This document shows positions 17,693-25,602 of a stretch of DNA of 64,000 nt, one piece after another. The DNA comes from an uncultured Pseudoflavonifractor sp. (GTDB lineage: Bacteria; Bacillota; Clostridia; Oscillospirales; Oscillospiraceae). Below the pieces are notes generated by a model that was given only the letters and a program-made list of their open reading frames with translations, was not told the origin of the DNA and ran no database searches. Position 1 is the first letter of the stretch, and each line of letters starts with the position of its first letter. The stretch lies in assembly GCA_947425785.1 (NCBI GenBank), contig CANEAY010000011.1:1-64000 (forward strand). Reading direction: 5' to 3'. A program made the translations under genes and the position numbers.

Positions 17693-18718
17693 ATGAAAAA
17701 GAAGCTGTCTGTGATCCTGGCCGCCGCCCTGCTGGTGAGCGCCCTGGCGGGCTGCGGCGGCGGGAGCGCCACGACTCCCGCCCCTGTGGAGAGTGCCGCC
17801 CCTGTGGAGAGCACCGCTGCCGCGGAGCCCCACGCCCCTGTGACCATCAACTTCCCCACCGCCACCGCCAACGGCGCCCTCTACGCCGTGGGCGCCGCCA
17901 TCACCAACCTGTGGGACACCGAGCTGGACTACGTCAGCGCCTCCAGCCAGGCTTCCAACGGCGGCATCGACAACCTCAACCAGATCTCCGAGGGGGAGAG
18001 CCAGGTGGCCATCGCCATCAGCTCCAACTGCCTGCAGTGCCTCAACGGCACCGACAGCTTTGAGGGCCACGCCTACGGCGACCTGAAGGTCATCGCTGGT
18101 TTGTACTTTAATCCCAACCAGGTGGTAGTCACCGAGAAGTCCGGCATCACGGATCTGGCCGGGGTGAAGGGCAAGCACTTCGCCGTGGCCGCCGCCGGCT
18201 CCAGCGTGGAGGGGGAGTGCCGCAACCACTTCACCGCCGCCGGCCTGAACTACCCTGACGACATCAACTGCGAGTACATCGCCTTCGGCGACGCCGCCGA
18301 TATGCTCCAAAACGGCACCATCGACGGGGCCTGGATCATGTCCGGCGCCCCCGCCGGGGCCGTGTCCCAGGCCATGTCCTCCGGCTGTAAGCTGCTGAAC
18401 ATCCCCGATGAGATCATCAGCACCCTGCAGAAGGACTACCCCTGGTATGCCCCCTGCACCATCCCCGCCGGCACCTATCCCAACCAGGACGAGGACGTGC
18501 AGACCTCCGCCATCAAGATGGTCATGTTCTGCCGGGGGGACATGGACGAGCAGACCGTCTACGACCTGACCCGCACCTTCTGGGAGAACATCGACGAGCT
18601 GGGGGAGGCCCAGGCCAACCTGAAGGGCCTCACCGCCGAAGAGGCGGTGAAGGACATCGCCGGCCTGCCCCTCCACGCCGGAGCGGAAAAATACTACAAA
18701 GAGATCGGCGTGCTGTAA
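17693..18718 (+). CDS. TAXI-family TRAP transporter solute-binding lipoprotein
   Basis: 341 aa. The start at 17693 gives a lipoprotein signal MKKKLSVILAAALLVSALAGC with the lipobox before Cys-21; the track start at 17651 overlaps the permease gene. The mature domain has TANGALYAVGAAITNLW and NGGIDNLNQISEGESQVAIA, typical of TAXI (TRAP-associated extracytoplasmic immunogenic) proteins. It captures the substrate outside and hands it to the fused permease. A direct duplication covers the stop region (see repeat at 18698). Confidence 0.92.
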   Translation: MKKKLSVILAAALLVSALAGCGGGSATTPAPVESAAPVESTAAAEPHAPVTINFPTATANGALYAVGAAITNLWDTELDYVSASSQASNGGIDNLNQISEGESQVAIAISSNCLQCLNGTDSFEGHAYGDLKVIAGLYFNPNQVVVTEKSGITDLAGVKGKHFAVAAAGSSVEGECRNHFTAAGLNYPDDINCEYIAFGDAADMLQNGTIDGAWIMSGAPAGAVSQAMSSGCKLLNIPDEIISTLQKDYPWYAPCTIPAGTYPNQDEDVQTSAIKMVMFCRGDMDEQTVYDLTRTFWENIDELGEAQANLKGLTAEEAVKDIAGLPLHAGAEKYYKEIGVL

Positions 18719-18756
18719 AGCACAGCATAAAGAGATCGGCGTGCTGTAAAGCGCAG
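18698..18756 (+). repeat. Imperfect tandem duplication across the TAXI stop codon
   Basis: AAAGAGATCGGCGTGCTGTAA followed by AGC occurs twice, starting at 18698 and 18729 (period 31). Only the first copy is in frame; the second repeats the last codons and stop downstream. A recent local duplication is likely. Confidence 0.9.
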
Positions 18757-18759
18757 CTC

Positions 18760-18797
18760 AAAATGCCCCCGAATTTTGCAGTTCGGGGGCATTTTTT
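18760..18797 (+). terminator. Terminator after the TAXI gene
   Basis: AAAATGCCCCCGAA pairs with TTCGGGGGCATTTT, followed by further T residues. Confidence 0.92.
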
Positions 18798-18807
18798 GCC
18801 CTTTTGC

Positions 18808-18836
18808 TTGACGTTTTTGACCCGTTGTTGTATGCT
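18808..18836 (+). promoter_or_regulatory. Candidate promoter of the nucleotidyltransferase-galE pair
   Basis: TTGACG and TATGCT are separated by 17 bases, about 70 bases before the nucleotidyltransferase start and just after a terminator. Confidence 0.6.
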
Positions 18837-18906
18837 GAAACGGACATAAGTTGTATTTTGAAACAGACATGACCCATATGTTTGGAGCAGGAAGGTGTGG
18901 TGCGCA

Positions 18907-19848
18907 ATGAAGGAGCCGGTGCTGGTTATCATGGCTGCCGGAATGGGTTCCAGGTTTGGCGGGCTCAAGCAGATCACCCCGGTGGACGCCGCGGGACACA
19001 TGATCATCGACTTTTCTCTCTACGATGCCTGGCGCGCAGGCTTTCGCAAGGTGGTGTTCATCATCAAGAAGGCCATCGAGGTGGATTTCAAGGCCGCTGT
19101 AGGCGCCCGGATGGAGAAGTATTTTGACGTGCGCTACGTCTACCAGGAGGTAGACCGTCTGCCGGCAGGCTTCTCCGTGCCCGAGGGGCGCACCAAGCCC
19201 TGGGGCACCGCCCACGCCATCGCCTGCGCCGCCGAAGCCATTGACGGGCCCTTCGCCGTGCTCAACTCCGACGACTACTACGGCGTCACCTCCCTCAAGA
19301 CCATCTACGACTTTCTCAAGGCTCCCCACGCCGACAATGAGCACGCCATGGTGGGCTACCTGGTGCGCAACACGGTGACGGAGAACGGCTACGTCTCCCG
19401 GGGGGTGTGCTCCATGGAGAAGGGATATCTCACCCAGGTGGTGGAGCGGCTTCGGGTGGAGAAGCGGGGCCGGGACGCGGCCTACAGCGAGGACGGCGGG
19501 GAGAGCTGGATCGACCTGCCGGGGGACACGGTGGTGTCCATGAACCTGTGGGGGTTCCAGCAGGCTTTGCTGGAGGAATTCACCGGCCGGTTCCCGGCGT
19601 TTTTGGAGGAGAACCTGGCGAAAAACCCATTGAAGTGCGAGTATTTTCTGCCCCTCATCCCCAACGCCCAGATCCAGGAGGGGAAGGGGTCGGTGCAGGT
19701 ACTGCCCACCCAGGACGTGTGGCACGGCATCACCTACCCGGAGGATCTGGAGGATTTGAAGAAGGCCCTGGAGGACATGAAGGAAGCGGGCGTCTATCCC
19801 AGAGAGCTTTGGAAGGACGTTCCGACCATCACAAAGGAGGAAAAATAA
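18907..19848 (+). CDS. Sugar-phosphate nucleotidyltransferase-like protein
   Basis: 313 aa from ATG 18907 (GGAGCAGGAAGG upstream). It is a GT-A/NTP-transferase fold protein: the N-terminal nucleotide loop VIMAAGMGSRFGGLKQ, then WGTAHAIACAAE and NSDDYYG (metal-binding acidic residues). Such enzymes join a nucleoside triphosphate with a sugar- or alcohol-phosphate. galE follows after one base, so a UDP-sugar or related activation step is likely; the substrate is not evident. The promoter and terminator around it indicate a two-gene operon. Confidence 0.82.
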   Translation: MKEPVLVIMAAGMGSRFGGLKQITPVDAAGHMIIDFSLYDAWRAGFRKVVFIIKKAIEVDFKAAVGARMEKYFDVRYVYQEVDRLPAGFSVPEGRTKPWGTAHAIACAAEAIDGPFAVLNSDDYYGVTSLKTIYDFLKAPHADNEHAMVGYLVRNTVTENGYVSRGVCSMEKGYLTQVVERLRVEKRGRDAAYSEDGGESWIDLPGDTVVSMNLWGFQQALLEEFTGRFPAFLEENLAKNPLKCEYFLPLIPNAQIQEGKGSVQVLPTQDVWHGITYPEDLEDLKKALEDMKEAGVYPRELWKDVPTITKEEK

Positions 19849-19849
19849 C

Positions 19850-20866
19850 ATGAAGGTTTTAGTGGCCGGCGGCATGGGCTATATCGGCTCCCACACCTGT
19901 GTGGAGCTTTTGGAGAAGGGCTATGAGGTGGTCATCGTGGACAACCTCTGCAACGCAAGCCCCGAGGCCGCCAAGCGGATAAAGGCCATCACCGGCAAGG
20001 AGCCGGGGTTCTATGAGCTGGACGTGCGGGATGAGGAAAAGCTCACCACGGTCTTTGAAAAGGAGAAGCCGGACTGCGTCATCCACTTCGCCGGGCTCAA
20101 GGCGGTAGGGGAGAGCGTGGCAAAGCCCGCCCTCTACTACGACAACAACCTGGGTTCCACCATCACCCTGTGTAAGGTGATGGCCGCCTGCGGCTGCAAG
20201 AAGCTCATCTTCTCCTCCTCGGCCACGGTGTACTCCGCCGACAACGAAATGCCCCTCACCGAGACCTCCAAGACCGGGGGCTGCACCAACCCCTACGGCT
20301 GGACAAAGTATTTCGGCGAGCGCATCCTCACCGACATCGCCGCGGCGGACAAGGAGTGGAGCGTCGTCCTCCTGCGCTACTTCAACCCCGTGGGCGCCCA
20401 TGAGAGCGGCCTTATGGGGGAGGATCCCAAGGGCATTCCCAACAACCTCATGCCCTACATCTCCCAGGTGGCGGTGGGCAAGCTGAAGGAACTGAGCGTC
20501 TTTGGCAACGACTATCCCACCCACGACGGTACCGGCGTGCGGGACTACATCCACGTGGTGGATCTGGCCCGGGGCCACGTCTTCGCCATCGACTACCTGA
20601 TGAGCCACACGGGGGCGGAGGCCATCAACCTGGGCACCGGCACCGGGTACAGCGTGCTGGATATGGTGAAGGCCTTTGAGGAGGCCAGCGGCGCCCCGGT
20701 GCCCTACCGCATCGCGCCCCGGCGGGCCGGGGACATCGCCGCCTGCTACGCCGACCCGGCCAAGAGCCGGGAGGCCCTGGGCTGGAAAGCCGAGCGGGGG
20801 CTGGTGGACATGTGCCGGGACAGCTTCCACTGGCAGAGCATGAATCCCAACGGATACGACGGTTAA
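19850..20866 (+). CDS. galE: UDP-glucose 4-epimerase
   Basis: 338 aa, the usual GalE length. Motifs: NAD-binding GGMGYIGSHTCVELL (residues 6-20), SSSATVYS, the catalytic YGWTKYFGE (Tyr-x3-Lys), YFNPVGAHESG, and GTGVRDYIHVVDLARGH. It interconverts UDP-glucose and UDP-galactose and supplies galactose units for surface polymers. It starts right after the nucleotidyltransferase stop with AAAGGAGG, and is followed by a strong terminator. Confidence 0.97.
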   Translation: MKVLVAGGMGYIGSHTCVELLEKGYEVVIVDNLCNASPEAAKRIKAITGKEPGFYELDVRDEEKLTTVFEKEKPDCVIHFAGLKAVGESVAKPALYYDNNLGSTITLCKVMAACGCKKLIFSSSATVYSADNEMPLTETSKTGGCTNPYGWTKYFGERILTDIAAADKEWSVVLLRYFNPVGAHESGLMGEDPKGIPNNLMPYISQVAVGKLKELSVFGNDYPTHDGTGVRDYIHVVDLARGHVFAIDYLMSHTGAEAINLGTGTGYSVLDMVKAFEEASGAPVPYRIAPRRAGDIAACYADPAKSREALGWKAERGLVDMCRDSFHWQSMNPNGYDG

Positions 20867-20872
20867 AATATC

Positions 20873-20910
20873 AGGGGACGGGGCAAATTGGCCCCGTCCC
20901 CTGTGCTTTT
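20873..20910 (+). terminator. Terminator after galE
   Basis: AGGGGACGGGGC pairs with GCCCCGTCCCCT seven bases after the stop; TGTGCTTTTTC follows. Confidence 0.9.
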
Positions 20911-20967
20911 TCTTGCCAAAGGGGGCCCGGCGTGGTATGATGTGCGGAATGAGAAGGAGTGATAGCC

Positions 20968-22929
20968 ATGCCTATGCAGGAGGCTGTGGAGCAATACCAG
21001 AAGGCCCTGAAGCTGGGGCGAAAATGCTATAAGGATGCGGTGGCCCACGGCAGCTATCCCTATCTGCCCGCCCTGGACGACTGCATCGTGGGGCCCAGCC
21101 TTGCGGGCACCACCGACCTGGGGGTGCTGGAGCTCCCCATGGAGATGGTGGTGGGCACCCGCACCGACGCCCGGAAGAATGCCTTTGCCGCCAACTTCAT
21201 GCCCCTTTTGGAGCCGGATACGGAGTTTGCCGCCAAGTGGATCCGGCTGTGTGACGCCCATCTGGGGGATGAGGGCATCAAGGAGCCTATCCGCTGTGTG
21301 GAGTACCTGGGCCGGTTCTACGTTCAGGAGGGGAACAAGCGGCTGAGCGTGCTGAAGAGCTTTCAGGCGGCCACGGTGCCCGCCTACGTCACCCGGATGC
21401 TCCCCCCCTGGAGCCCGGAGCCGGAGATCGTGGCCTACTATGAATTTCTCCGTTTTTATGACTGCGCCCACATCTACCGGGTGCACTTCGACCAGCCGGG
21501 GCAGTACCGCAAGCTCCAGGCCGCCCTGGGTCTGGAGGAGGACTATGTTTGGAGCGAGGAGGAGCGGCTGGATTTCCTGGCCGCCTTTACCAGGTTCCAG
21601 GCCGCCTATGAGCGCGTCCGCCGCCAGGAGGAGCGGCTCACCACCTCCGACGCACTGCTGGTGTGGCTGAAGGTCTATCCCTTCCAGGCCCTCAAGGACA
21701 TGAACGACGGGGAGCTGGACAAGAGCCTGGAGGCGGTGTGGCCCGACGTGGTCTCCGCCGCCCAGCCCGACCCCATCGCGGTGGACACTGTTCCGGCGGA
21801 GCCGGACAACAAGGGCATTATGGGCCTTCTCTTCGGCAAGCCCCGGCCCAGCCATCTGCAGGTGGCCTTCGTCTACTCCCACGCCCCCGACATGAGCAAC
21901 TGGGTCAGGGGCCACGACCTGGGGCGCAAGTATCTGGAAGCTGTCATGGAGGACAAGGTGACCATAAAGACCTATTGGCCCCAGGGGGAGGAGGACAGCG
22001 ACGAGGCCATGATGGAGCAGGCCATCGCCCAGGGGGCCCAGGTGCTCTTTTCCACTGCCCCCCAACAGATCGGCGCCTGCCGGAAGATGGCGGCCCTCTA
22101 CCCGGAGGTAAAGATCCTCAACTGCTCCCTCTTCATGCCCTATACCGGGGTGCGAACCTATTACAGCCGTATCTACGAGGCCAAGTTCCTCTCCGGGGTG
22201 GTGGCGGGTTCCCTCTGCCGGGGGGAGGAGATCGGCTATATCGCCAGCTCCCCTGTTTTTGGGGTGCCCGCCAGCATCAACGCCTTTGCCCTGGGGGCCG
22301 GGCTCACCTGTCCCGGGGCCAGGATACGCCTGCGGTGGTCCTGCTGTGAGCCGGAGGCCCTGGAGCGGTTCAACGCCGAGGGGGTAAAGCTGGTGTCCAA
22401 CCGGGACGTGCCCACCCCGGCCCAATATCAGGCCAAGTGGGGCCTCAGCCGGCTCCGGGAGGACGGAAGCCGGGAGCCTCTCATCTCCCCCTTCTGGAAC
22501 TGGGGCATCTTCTACGAGCAGGTGGTGGGCAGTATCCTGGACGGGGGCTGGGACATGGCGGGGAGCCACGGCAGGCCCCAGGCCATCAACTACTGGTGGG
22601 GCATCCAGACCGGGGTGGTGGGGGTGCGGTGCGCCCCCGCTCTGCCCGAGGGGTGCCGCCGCCTGGTGGAGATATTGGAGCGGGACATCGCCGCCGGAGA
22701 GCTGGATCCCTTCCGGCGGGTCATCCGGGACAACACCGGCGTGGAGCGCAGCGACGGGGAGCGGTGGTTCTCCCCGGAGGAAATTTTGAAGATGGACTGG
22801 CTGTGCGAGGGGGTAGAGGGGGAACTGCCCAGCTTCGACACTCTTATCCCCGCGGCCCAGGAGATGGTGCGGCTCCAGGGAGTCTACCGGGAGGACATCC
22901 CGCCCCGGAAGGAGGGGGTGGTGCTGTGA
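20968..22929 (+). CDS. Cytosolic BMP-domain protein with ParB-like N-terminal domain
   Basis: 653 aa from ATG 20968 (AAGGAG upstream). There is no signal peptide or lipobox. Residues about 45-150 (VGTRTDARKNAFAANFMPLL ... YVQEGNKRLSVLKSF) resemble a ParB/sulfiredoxin-like nucleotide-binding module. Residues about 290-600 are a BMP/PnrA-type periplasmic-binding fold (VAFVYSHAPDMSNWVRGHDLGRK, YYSRIYEAKFLSGVVAGSL, GYIASSPVFGVPASINAFALG), normally found in nucleoside-binding lipoproteins. Cytosolic use as a ligand sensor is inferred. Its stop overlaps the metallophosphoesterase start, so both probably act together. Confidence 0.72.
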   Translation: MPMQEAVEQYQKALKLGRKCYKDAVAHGSYPYLPALDDCIVGPSLAGTTDLGVLELPMEMVVGTRTDARKNAFAANFMPLLEPDTEFAAKWIRLCDAHLGDEGIKEPIRCVEYLGRFYVQEGNKRLSVLKSFQAATVPAYVTRMLPPWSPEPEIVAYYEFLRFYDCAHIYRVHFDQPGQYRKLQAALGLEEDYVWSEEERLDFLAAFTRFQAAYERVRRQEERLTTSDALLVWLKVYPFQALKDMNDGELDKSLEAVWPDVVSAAQPDPIAVDTVPAEPDNKGIMGLLFGKPRPSHLQVAFVYSHAPDMSNWVRGHDLGRKYLEAVMEDKVTIKTYWPQGEEDSDEAMMEQAIAQGAQVLFSTAPQQIGACRKMAALYPEVKILNCSLFMPYTGVRTYYSRIYEAKFLSGVVAGSLCRGEEIGYIASSPVFGVPASINAFALGAGLTCPGARIRLRWSCCEPEALERFNAEGVKLVSNRDVPTPAQYQAKWGLSRLREDGSREPLISPFWNWGIFYEQVVGSILDGGWDMAGSHGRPQAINYWWGIQTGVVGVRCAPALPEGCRRLVEILERDIAAGELDPFRRVIRDNTGVERSDGERWFSPEEILKMDWLCEGVEGELPSFDTLIPAAQEMVRLQGVYREDIPPRKEGVVL

Positions 22930-23531
22930 AGATCCTGTGTCTGGCTGACGAGGAGTGCTCCCAACTCTGGGAGAACTACCGTCCGGAGCTTTTGGAGGGG
23001 GTGGAGCTCATCCTCTCCTGCGGCGATCTGAAGCCGGAATACCTGTCCTTTCTGGTGACCATGGCGGGGGTGCCCCTGCTCTACGTTCACGGCAACCACG
23101 ACGAGCGGTACAGGGAGCAGCCCCCCGAGGGCTGTGACTGCATCGACGGGAAAGTGGTGACGGTGAAGGGCCTTCGCATCCTGGGCCTGGGGGGCGCCCG
23201 GCGGTACAAGCCGGGGCCCAACCTCTACTCCGAGGGGGAGATGGGCCTGCGGGCGGCCAGGGCCTTGCCCGGCATCCTCCGCCGGGGAGGACTGGATCTG
23301 ATGGTCACCCATGCCGCCCCCAGGGGCTACGGGGACGGGGAGGACTATACCCACCAGGGCTTTCAGACCTTTAACCGGCTGGTGGAGCGGTTCAGCCCCG
23401 ACTATCTGGTCCACGGCCATGTGCACCTCAACTACGGTCACAATATCCCCCGGCAGCACCAGCTGGGGGACACGGTCGTCCTCAACGCCTTCCAGCGGTG
23501 CATCATTGATGTGGAGCCAAAGGGTGTTTGA
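22926..23531 (+). CDS. Metallophosphoesterase family protein
   Basis: 201 aa; starts at GTG 22926, overlapping the TGA of the preceding gene (GTGA), with GGAAGGAGGGGG upstream. The long track ORF is a shadow upstream of this. Calcineurin-type motifs: CGDL, GNHDE, VTHAAP and GHVHLN. The first motif, normally DxH, reads ADEEC, so one metal ligand may be replaced or absent. Likely a small-molecule or nucleotide phosphodiesterase/phosphatase; the coupled BMP-type gene hints at a nucleoside-related ligand. Confidence 0.85.
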   Translation: MKILCLADEECSQLWENYRPELLEGVELILSCGDLKPEYLSFLVTMAGVPLLYVHGNHDERYREQPPEGCDCIDGKVVTVKGLRILGLGGARRYKPGPNLYSEGEMGLRAARALPGILRRGGLDLMVTHAAPRGYGDGEDYTHQGFQTFNRLVERFSPDYLVHGHVHLNYGHNIPRQHQLGDTVVLNAFQRCIIDVEPKGV

Positions 23532-23539
23532 ATAGAAAG

Positions 23540-23584
23540 AAAAGAGGCCCGGAGGGCGGCAATGCCGCCCTCCGGGCCTCTTTT
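23540..23584. terminator. Bidirectional terminator between convergent genes
   Basis: AAAAGAGGCCCGGAGGGCGGC pairs with its complement ending in CCTCTTTT. A-run and T-run flank both sides, serving the metallophosphoesterase (+) and the histidine kinase (-). Confidence 0.92.
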
Positions 23585-23591
23585 GTAAATT

Positions 23592-24662
23592 TTACAGCTG
23601 GGCGCAGGGGAGGGTCATCCGGGTGAGAAGACCGCCGCCGGGGGCGTTCTCCGCCCGGATGGCCCCGCCGTGGGCCTTGACGATACTGCCGCAGATGGCG
23701 AGGCCCAGGCCGGAGACCTTCCGCCCCCGGTCGGAGGTATAGAGGGGCTCAAAGATCTGCCCCAGCAGCTCCGGGGGCACCCCCACGCCGTTGTCCCGGA
23801 AGGAGAGGAGGAGCTGATCTTCCTCCCGGCGGCATTGGAGCCTTAGCTCCAGATGGGGGGCCTGGGCGTGACTAATGCTGTTGGAGATGAGGTTGCCGAA
23901 GAGCCGGCGCATATGCTCCCAGCTGCAGATGAGCTGGGCGTCGGGGGAGAGGCACTCCACCTGGAAGGACACGCCGGCGTCCTCCAGCTCGTCGCTGAAT
24001 TCCCGCTGCAGGCGGCGGCACAGCTCCTGGGCGGTCATCAGGGCCATGGGGGTGCTCTCCCGCAGGCCCACATCCAGGTAGTCGTCAAATTCGTCCACCA
24101 CCGCCTTCAGATGGAGGGCCTTTTCGTGGACGAGATCCAGGTACTGCTCCCTGCGCTCCGGGGAGAGGCTGTTGGAGCGCAGCCGCTCCGAGTAGCCCAG
24201 CACCGAGGTGAGGGGGGTCTTGATGTCGTGGGAGATGGAGGCGATGAGCCGCCGCTCCGCCTGCTCCTTCTGGGCGATGCGCTCGGTGAGCTCCACAAAG
24301 GCATTTTGAAGCCGCCCGATCTCGTCGGCGCGGACGGTGCGCTCGGGGATCTGTCCCGTGGCGGAATACTGCTGCATGGCCCTGCGCAGGTGGATGATGG
24401 GGGCAATGGCGATAAAGAAGAGAAGAACGGCGGCCACCGCCAGCACCAGCAGGTTAAAAAGCAGCATACTGAAGGCGGCGTACCGGGAGGCCACCGCCGG
24501 GTCGGCGGCGGTGTAGATGGCCTGGAGGGTGTCCACAAAGTGGAGGGAGATGACCACCCAGTCCAGCAAAGCCAGGGCCACCACTACAATGATGAGCTTG
24601 TGGTTCAGGCGGCTGGAGAGCCAGCCTACGCCGGGAAACTTCCGTTTTTCCTGGGTGTCCAT
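23592..24662 (-). CDS. Sensor histidine kinase
   Basis: 356 aa from the ATG at 24662 (GAGGGGAAGTG upstream; the track start lies in the regulator gene). Two membrane helices (about residues 20-42 and 66-92) flank a short extracellular loop, followed by HAMP. The phospho-accepting His is in SHDIKTPLTSVLGYSERL; ATPase motifs are LFGNLISNSISH (N box), DNGVGVP (G1) and GLGLAI (G2). It follows its response regulator in one operon and is divergent from the MMPL gene, which is a likely target. Confidence 0.93.
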   Translation of the reverse strand: MDTQEKRKFPGVGWLSSRLNHKLIIVVVALALLDWVVISLHFVDTLQAIYTAADPAVASRYAAFSMLLFNLLVLAVAAVLLFFIAIAPIIHLRRAMQQYSATGQIPERTVRADEIGRLQNAFVELTERIAQKEQAERRLIASISHDIKTPLTSVLGYSERLRSNSLSPERREQYLDLVHEKALHLKAVVDEFDDYLDVGLRESTPMALMTAQELCRRLQREFSDELEDAGVSFQVECLSPDAQLICSWEHMRRLFGNLISNSISHAQAPHLELRLQCRREEDQLLLSFRDNGVGVPPELLGQIFEPLYTSDRGRKVSGLGLAICGSIVKAHGGAIRAENAPGGGLLTRMTLPCAQL

Positions 24663-24666
24663 GACG

Positions 24667-25374
24667 TCACTTCCCCTCGATGAGGCCGCTCTGGGTGACA
24701 AAGCGGTAGCCCTGGCCCCAGACGGTCTTGATGTAGCGCCAGTCGGGATCCAGCTTCAGGCGCAGGTTTTTGATGTTGATGGCCACGGTGCTCATGTCCC
24801 CGTACTCGGTCTGCCACACGTCCCGGTAGATGCGCTCCCGGGACAGGGTCTGGCCCGCGTGGGTCATCAGGTAGGTCAGAAGCTCCATCTCCCGGGTGGA
24901 CAGGGCCACGGATTCTCCCGAGCGGGTGACGGTGACGTTCTCCGCGTCCAGGCAGATCTCCCCGATCTGAATAGGCCCCCGGCCGGTGGCCGCGGCGGCG
25001 GAGACGATGCGGGATTGGCGGCGCAGGTGGGCCTGGACACGGGCGGCCAGCACCTCCAGCTCAAAAGGCTTTGTAAGGTAGTCGTCGGCCCCCAGCCCCA
25101 AAGCGCCGGTGATGTCCTTGACCGAGTCCTTGGCGCTCAAAAAGAGGATAGGGCAGTCCACCCTGTCCCGCACCCGGCGGCACACCTCCAGGCCGTCTAT
25201 CCCCTTCATCATAATATCCAGCAGGATGAGGTCAAAGCTCTCCCCCTCCAGTTTCTCCAGCGCCTCCTCCCCGGAGGCGGCGGCAGTGACGGAAAGCCCC
25301 TGGTCGGTGAGCACGTCGGAGACCAGCAGGCGGATGGAGACGTCGTCATCCACGATAAGTATTTTGCCATTCAC
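24667..25374 (-). CDS. OmpR/PhoB-family response regulator
   Basis: 235 aa, GTG start at 25374 (AAAGGAAG upstream); the longer track form runs through the intergenic region. Receiver domain: KILIVDDD, phosphorylated Asp in LILLDIMM, KPF lysine. The C-terminal winged helix has STREMELLTYLMTHAGQTLSRERIYRDVW and WGQGYRF. It is co-transcribed with the kinase. Direct repeats of an ATGAAAAA-like unit upstream may be its own binding sites. Confidence 0.94.
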   Translation of the reverse strand: MNGKILIVDDDVSIRLLVSDVLTDQGLSVTAAASGEEALEKLEGESFDLILLDIMMKGIDGLEVCRRVRDRVDCPILFLSAKDSVKDITGALGLGADDYLTKPFELEVLAARVQAHLRRQSRIVSAAAATGRGPIQIGEICLDAENVTVTRSGESVALSTREMELLTYLMTHAGQTLSRERIYRDVWQTEYGDMSTVAINIKNLRLKLDPDWRYIKTVWGQGYRFVTQSGLIEGK

Positions 25375-25415
25375 TTGACCTGCACTTCCTTTCCCTGCAA
25401 GCATACCATACACGT

Positions 25416-25499
25416 ATGGAAAAATCCATGAAAAAGTATGAAAAGCGGACTGAAAAAGAGGGAAATGGGCCTGTACCATCTATGAAGAATTATGAGAAA
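25416..25499. promoter_or_regulatory. Array of ATGRAAAA direct repeats in the divergent regulator/MMPL gap
   Basis: Units begin at 25416 (ATGGAAAA), 25428 (ATGAAAAA), 25438 (ATGAAAAG), 25450 (CTGAAAAA), 25482 (ATGAAGAA) and 25492 (ATGAGAAA), mostly 10-12 bases apart, i.e. about one helical turn. OmpR-type regulators bind such direct repeats, so these are candidate sites for the neighbouring response regulator. Confidence 0.5.
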
Positions 25500-25512
25500 G
25501 GGCCCCAAAGCG

Positions 25513-25541
25513 TTGACTTTCCCCCGGCGGAAAACTAAGAT
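25513..25541 (+). promoter_or_regulatory. Candidate promoter of the MMPL operon
   Basis: TTGACT and TAAGAT are 17 bases apart, about 60 bases before the MMPL start and next to the direct repeat array. Confidence 0.55.
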
Positions 25542-25602
25542 GATGGCATTCCCCCCGGCAGGGGGCATCTGTTTTTGACCCAAGCTATTTTCCCGGAAGG
25601 TG

